This document shows, piece after piece, positions 58,619 to 64,000 of a stretch of DNA of 64,000 nucleotides (position 1 is its first letter; each line of letters starts with the position of its first letter). The DNA lies in NCBI RefSeq assembly GCF_009753715.1, contig NZ_WQMS01000006.1, positions 186,001 through 250,000 on the forward strand. The letters run 5' to 3'. The translations under genes and the position numbers were made by a program. Origin of the DNA: Sphingomonas horti. Its GTDB lineage: Bacteria > Pseudomonadota > Alphaproteobacteria > Sphingomonadales > Sphingomonadaceae. The notes below the pieces were generated by a model, which was given only the letters and a program-made list of their open reading frames with translations, made no database searches and was not told the origin of the DNA.

Positions 58619-60655
58619 TTATCGGGCACTTTGGCCCGGCTCGCTCACCTTCGGCGCCGCCGCGAACGGCTCGATGCCGAACTCGGGATAGACTTCCGCC
58701 GGATAGTAGAAGACGCCGTCCTTCACGACCATCGCGATCGACTTGATGGCCTTCAGGTCCTTGGTCGGATCGCCGGGCACCAGGAAGAAGTCGGCGAGCT
58801 TGCCCTTCTCGATCGAGCCCAGTTGCTGATCCTGGCCCAGATAGTGCGCCATGTCCCAGGTCGCCCGCTTCAGGATCTGCGGCGCGGTCATGCCGACCGT
58901 CTGATACAGCTCCAGCTCGCGGTGATAGGTGAAGCTGCCGCCGGTGTCGGTGCCGGGGACGATCATCACGCCCTTGTCGTTCAGCATCCGGATCGTCTGG
59001 ACGATCTTGTCGTAGGCGCCGCGATAGGCCGCGTCGTCGCCGGGGGCGGAGGTGTCGATCCACGCCTGCTTCAGCCCGCGCTGGGTGCCGATCGGCAGGT
59101 GCGTGATATAATCGACGGCGCCCTTCGGCACCTGGCCGTCGCGGTTCAGCAGCAGATTCTCGTGGATGCCCAAGGTCACGTCCATCGGGATGCGCTTTTC
59201 GGCGACCAGGTTGATCGAATGCTGCACGCGCTCGCTGTTCAGGTCCAGCGCGGGCAGGCGCTTCAGCGCCTTCAGCCGGAACAGCGTGCGCGTATCCTCG
59301 GTCGGCTTGATCACCCATTGCAGCATGAACTGGTTGATATGGGTCAGCTCGTCGAAGCCGTCCTCGACCATCTGGTCGGCGGTGGCGAAGGCGGGGACAT
59401 GGCCCTGGACCTTCAGCCCCAGCCGGTGCGCTTCCTTCACCATCGCCGGGATCCAGGCCGGGTTCATGCTGTTGTAGGACTTGATCGACCAGAAATCGCG
59501 GGCCGCGTACCAGCGCACCGCGTCCACCGCTTCCTGCTCGCTGTTGACCAGGATGCCGTTGTTCGCGCTGTAGGGGCTCTTGCCCTCGACAAAGCCGGCG
59601 CGGACGATGCGCGGGCCCGCGATCGTGCCGTCGTCGATCCGGGCGATCAGCTGCGCGAGCACCGCATTGTCGTTGCCCATGTCGCGCATTGTGGTGACGC
59701 CGGCGATCAGGTTCAGCAGCGCGCCTTCCTGGCCGGTGTGGGCGTGCATCTCGTACATGCCGGCGACCAGCGTGCCGCCGGCGCCATCGATCGTCACTTC
59801 GCCCTTGGTCGCCGGCTCGTCGAGCGGCTCGACCGCGGCGATCCTGTTGCCGGAGACGATCACCGACACCGGCCCGGTCAGCGCCTGGGTCTTCGGGTCG
59901 AACACGCGCACGTTGCGGATGCGTACCGGCACGTCATAGCGGTGGGCGACCTTCTTCTGGATGTGGACGAAGCGGTCAGTCGACCATTGGGCGGCCAGCG
60001 TCTTCAGCCGCTCCGCCTCGCCCTCATAGCCTGCGCGCACGATCACGAAGCGCGGCGAGACGGAGGCGAACATCTCGCCGTTCGCGTCCATCAGGATCGT
60101 GTCGGGCGTGGTCTCGATCCCGGACAGGTCGTAGCGGGTGACCTGCAGCGGGCCGCCCTTGCCGTCGACCGACAGCGTCTCGCCCTTGGTCAGCTTCAGC
60201 GTGCCGCCCGGCAGCGCGGGCAGGGTGGTCCCGCCTGCCTTCAGAATGGCCCGGGCGTAGAGGCCGGTCGACCAGGGGCTGCCGCTCTGCGCGACATAGA
60301 CGGCGGGCGCTTTCGCGGCGGCGCTGCCCTTGCCGGTCGAATCGGCCCAGGTCGCGGTCGTGCCCTTCTTCGCGAAATGCTCCTCGACCTTGGAGCCGAA
60401 GGTCGTCGCGCCGCTGATGTCCCACGCGGTCGGCAGACCGCCCGCGTCCAGGGTGATCGTCTCCTTCATCGTCGGCCCGCGGCCGTTATTCTTGAAATCG
60501 TAGTCGATCGTCGTCCGCTGGCCCTGCACGTCCGCGTTCAGATGGCCGACATTCTTGCCGCCGAAGATCACGCTGTACTGCTGGACTTCGGCGGAGGCGG
60601 GAGCGGCGAGCGCCGCGGCGAGAGCGGCCAGCGCCGCGGTGGTCAGGAGTTTCAT
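58619..60655 (-). CDS. Exported amidohydrolase (imidazolonepropionase-like)
   Basis: 678 residues. Signal peptide 1-22, an unrecognised N-terminal beta domain of about 230 residues (QQYSVIFGGKNVGHLNADVQG), then a TIM-barrel amidohydrolase with metal ligands GMYEMHAHTGQEG (HxH), KSYN, VQGHVPAFA, DELTHINQ and VPGTDTGGSF, and a C-terminal beta-sandwich (GSIEKGKLADFFLV). Periplasmic; substrate unknown, possibly a cyclic amide or dipeptide (such enzymes include prolidases and Xaa-Arg dipeptidases). Convergent with DUF6894. Confidence 0.88.
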   Translation of the reverse strand: MKLLTTAALAALAAALAAPASAEVQQYSVIFGGKNVGHLNADVQGQRTTIDYDFKNNGRGPTMKETITLDAGGLPTAWDISGATTFGSKVEEHFAKKGTTATWADSTGKGSAAAKAPAVYVAQSGSPWSTGLYARAILKAGGTTLPALPGGTLKLTKGETLSVDGKGGPLQVTRYDLSGIETTPDTILMDANGEMFASVSPRFVIVRAGYEGEAERLKTLAAQWSTDRFVHIQKKVAHRYDVPVRIRNVRVFDPKTQALTGPVSVIVSGNRIAAVEPLDEPATKGEVTIDGAGGTLVAGMYEMHAHTGQEGALLNLIAGVTTMRDMGNDNAVLAQLIARIDDGTIAGPRIVRAGFVEGKSPYSANNGILVNSEQEAVDAVRWYAARDFWSIKSYNSMNPAWIPAMVKEAHRLGLKVQGHVPAFATADQMVEDGFDELTHINQFMLQWVIKPTEDTRTLFRLKALKRLPALDLNSERVQHSINLVAEKRIPMDVTLGIHENLLLNRDGQVPKGAVDYITHLPIGTQRGLKQAWIDTSAPGDDAAYRGAYDKIVQTIRMLNDKGVMIVPGTDTGGSFTYHRELELYQTVGMTAPQILKRATWDMAHYLGQDQQLGSIEKGKLADFFLVPGDPTKDLKAIKSIAMVVKDGVFYYPAEVYPEFGIEPFAAAPKVSEPGQSAR

Positions 60656-60739
60656 CGGCCCCGATGACTAGCGGCGAATTCCCGCCATGCAATCCCGTCG
60701 CGCGCGACTGCATTTTGGTCGACACATTATTTCGTTCCG

Positions 60740-60834
60740 CAGCGCGCTCGCGCATCAAAACCATGCGACCCGAGGCATTCGAAAGAATGCTGACCCTAGG
60801 CCCGGCCGGCTTCAAAACCGGCCGGGCTTTTTTT
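60740..60834 (+). ncRNA. Candidate small RNA with intrinsic terminator (5' end approximate)
   Basis: The plus strand carries GCATTC-GAAA-GAATGC (60775-60790), a six-pair stem capped by a GNRA tetraloop, then a ten-pair GC hairpin (GCCCGGCCGG / CCGGCCGGGC, 60800-60827) and seven T residues at 60828-60834. That is a classic intrinsic terminator, but no plus-strand gene lies upstream: both neighbours are on the minus strand. A short untranslated transcript would explain it. I see no clear promoter, so the 5' end is a guess. Confidence 0.42.
60800..60834 (+). terminator. Intrinsic terminator on the plus strand with no gene upstream
   Basis: Ten perfect pairs, an eight-base loop and a seven-T run that overlaps the stop codon of the minus-strand kinase gene. 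On the minus strand the hairpin is not followed by T residues, so its orientation is plus. Confidence 0.82.
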
Positions 60835-61927
60835 ACGCGGCGATGGTCAGCGGGCGCTCGGCCGGCACCGGCGGCAGGTTCAGCGGCATCGTCAGCGTCA
60901 CGCGGAAGCCGTCCATGTCCTTGTGCACCTGGATCCGGCCTTCGCTGCCGAAGCTCAGCCGCAGCCGCTCGCGGACATTGGCGAGGCCGACGCCGGTGCC
61001 GGAGCCGACGCCTTCCGCGTCGGAGCCGCTGTCGCTGACCTCGAGCTCCAGCAGCCCGTCGCGCTCGCGTGCGGCGATCTCGACCCGCACTTGGCTGCGC
61101 GACGGCGCCACCGCGTATTTCACCGCATTCTCGACCAGCGGCTGCAGCAGGAAAGGCGGCACCTGGGCGCGGGCCAGCTCATGCGGCAGGTGGATCGCCG
61201 TCACCAGCCGTTCGCCGAAGCGGACGCTCTCGATGTCGAGATAATTGTCGAGCATCTCGAATTCGTCCTCGACGGAAACCATCCGGTCGGGATCGGCGGC
61301 GAGGCTGCCGCGCAGGAAGGAGGAGAGGCGGTCGATCATCGACTCCGCTTCGTCCGTGCGGCGCAGCACGACCAGGCTGGAGATCGCGTTCAGCGTGTTG
61401 AACAGGAAATGCGGATTCAGCTGGAAGCGCAGCGCCAGCATCTGCGCCTCGCGCTCGCGCTGCCGCGCTTCGTCCAGCAGCGACTGGTTGCGCTGCAGGG
61501 CCATGTACGCGGTCTGGAAGGCGAACAGGCCGGCCAGCATGCCGCTGTTATAGGTGTTGAGCGTCGCCGCGCGGATATAGGATTGGCGCAGGTCCATCGT
61601 CAGCGTGTCCGCCCAGATGCGCAGCTGCGTGTCCCACAGCGCCTGGACCAGCGCGACCGCGACCACGGCGATGGTGACCAGGCCCCAGCGCGGCACCGGC
61701 TGCAGCCGCTCCGTGCGGCGCAGCACGAAATAGAGCTGGAACCCGACAAATCCGTCGACCAGCATCATAGGCAGGCCCAGCACGAGCGATTCGTGCAGGC
61801 TTTCCGGCCCGCGCGCCCAGCCGGAGACGGTGAACACGACGAGCGTGAACAGGTTGAACCCCACCGCCAGCACGATCGCCGCGCGCAGCGGGTGCTTGTC
61901 GTCCGTCAGAATGCCGATCCGCCCCAT
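60833..61927 (-). CDS. LytS/YehU-type sensor histidine kinase without adjacent regulator
   Basis: 364 residues. Four membrane segments (about 15-140), then the His_kinase domain with phosphoacceptor His173 in LRFQLNPHFLFNTLNAISSLVVLR, N-box FLLQPLVENAVKYAVAP and G-box GTGVGLANVRERL. Similar in plan to the kinase at 44020-45162, but here no LytTR regulator adjoins: prfC is upstream and the putative sRNA downstream. It may signal to the LytTR regulator at 43253 or to one outside the window. Confidence 0.92.
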   Translation of the reverse strand: MGRIGILTDDKHPLRAAIVLAVGFNLFTLVVFTVSGWARGPESLHESLVLGLPMMLVDGFVGFQLYFVLRRTERLQPVPRWGLVTIAVVAVALVQALWDTQLRIWADTLTMDLRQSYIRAATLNTYNSGMLAGLFAFQTAYMALQRNQSLLDEARQREREAQMLALRFQLNPHFLFNTLNAISSLVVLRRTDEAESMIDRLSSFLRGSLAADPDRMVSVEDEFEMLDNYLDIESVRFGERLVTAIHLPHELARAQVPPFLLQPLVENAVKYAVAPSRSQVRVEIAARERDGLLELEVSDSGSDAEGVGSGTGVGLANVRERLRLSFGSEGRIQVHKDMDGFRVTLTMPLNLPPVPAERPLTIAA

Positions 61928-61970
61928 TGCCGATCCGTAACAGGCGGCGGGCGCGGCATAAAGAGGCGCG

Positions 61971-63497
<1,527 letters not shown>

Positions 63498-63608
63498 GAA
63501 AACCTTGGCAAATGAAGCGGGGCACTCGCCGCAGCAGCGCGGGTCGGCGCCATGTAGCGATCGAATCGGCGCTTGACGAGAGGCGGCGATTGGAGTGGCG
63601 CGTGGGCG

Positions 63609-63875
63609 ATGGACCTGGACGCGCTGCTCGAGCATTATTTCGGCCCCGGCGACCTGGAGGCGATGCCGTCCGCTGTCCTCGCTGAGGGGCGCGAGCGGCT
63701 CACCGTCGATTTTGCCAAGGAGCAGGAGCCCGGGCGCAAATTCGCGCTCTGGGTGCTGATGGAGGCGCTGGGCTTCGCGCCGCTGCCAGCCGAGGCGTTC
63801 CCGAAGAATCCGGTCCTGAAGCGCGCCGCCGACGACTACATCACCGCGTCCGAGCAATTGTCGCTCGACGATTGA
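63609..63875 (+). CDS. Small conserved-looking protein of unknown function
   Basis: 88 residues, soluble. MDLDALLEHYFGPGDLEAMP...ERLTVDFAKEQEPGRKFALWVLMEALGFAPLPAEAFPKNPVLKRAADDYITASEQ has the layout of short alphaproteobacterial proteins that pair an acidic helical N-terminus with an ALW.L...LG.AP.P..AF core. Divergent from prfC. The frame extends upstream to 63573 (TTG), so the start is uncertain. Confidence 0.68.
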   Translation: MDLDALLEHYFGPGDLEAMPSAVLAEGRERLTVDFAKEQEPGRKFALWVLMEALGFAPLPAEAFPKNPVLKRAADDYITASEQLSLDD

Positions 63876-64000
63876 GCGCCGGCCGTCCCGGCGAGATTGG
63901 CACGGACGATCGCTTCGGCACTGTCGATCAGCAGCCGCGCCGCCAGCAAATCGTTGCGCATGATCGGGGCGACGCTCGCTTCCATCTCCGCCACCAGGGC
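63836..64000 (-). CDS. Possible C-terminal end of a gene running off the window
   Basis: An open frame enters at 64000 and reads ALVAEMEASVAPIMRNDLLAARLLIDSAEAIVRANLAGTA before TAG at 63838-63836. The first part has sensible composition, with an amphipathic helix pattern. It overlaps the tail of the small plus-strand gene by 40 bp, so either its last residues or that gene's end may be misjudged. Too short to identify. Confidence 0.4.
   Translation of the reverse strand, partial: ALVAEMEASVAPIMRNDLLAARLLIDSAEAIVRANLAGTAGAQSSSDNCSDAVM

Overview
GC-rich DNA whose protein content points to a sphingomonad (Sphingomonadaceae, Alphaproteobacteria). The indicators are exported proteins with PEPxxWA-CTERM sorting tails, two large TonB-dependent receptors (TBDRs), a DUF6894-type small protein, a Ros/MucR-type domain, an AhpC/AhpD pair and several palindromic intergenic repeats of the type common in these genomes. 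It looks like ordinary chromosome. I see no rRNA, tRNA, CRISPR, prophage or insertion sequence, and no gene-free stretch longer than 300 bases.

Layout. 1-2455: methionine/SAM-cycle operon on the minus strand (SahR-like ArsR-methyltransferase regulator, metF, metH) with a perfect 20-bp palindromic operator. 2497-5578: flavin monooxygenase and aldo/keto reductase, divergent from a Gfo/Idh/MocA dehydrogenase. 6209-11514: a LacI-controlled uptake locus (TBDR, PhyH-type dioxygenase, MFS carrier, convergent LacI regulator). 11851-12017: long inverted-repeat element. 12094-14758: LplT-like carrier, pgsA, moaD, moaE. 14826-17069: oxyR divergent from ahpC-ahpD. 17156-22166: comM, a small membrane protein, then the rpmH-rnpA-yidD-yidC-engB group. 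22291-26474: GST, cupin, dapE, TauE, cysE, DUF2794-like protein. 26571-32348: membrane protein, SDR, small secreted protein, ABC exporter, PHB depolymerase. 32516-35025: three PEPxxWA-CTERM proteins, one a HExxH metalloprotease and one interrupted by an amber codon at the signature Trp. 35194-40479: S9 peptidase, kup, DedA, a small acidic protein, arsC. 40565-45162: sensory block (PAS histidine kinase, BLUF photoreceptor, FixJ-like regulator, LytTR regulator plus LytS-type kinase). 45309-50901: MocR-like regulator, TetR-MucR fusion regulator, second TBDR. 50994-56929: exported M3 and M1 peptidases with a fourth PEP-CTERM-type protein between them. 56936-64000: hotdog thioesterase, Crp/Fnr regulator, DUF6894 protein, exported amidohydrolase, a candidate sRNA, a LytS-type kinase with no partner, prfC, and two small or partial genes at the edge.

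Most unusual points. (1) A translationally coupled pair of regulators at 45309-47506: a MocR-like protein that has lost the PLP lysine, followed by a protein joining a TetR HTH to a degenerate Ros/MucR finger, upstream of a TBDR. (2) The rnpA frame has no usual start codon near its conserved N-terminus but is open back to an ATG four bases before the rpmH start, the nested arrangement described in Thermus. (3) A PEPxxWA-CTERM protein cut by TAG at the signature Trp. (4) A plus-strand intrinsic terminator with no gene to serve, suggesting an sRNA. (5) Several strong palindromes that look like operators.
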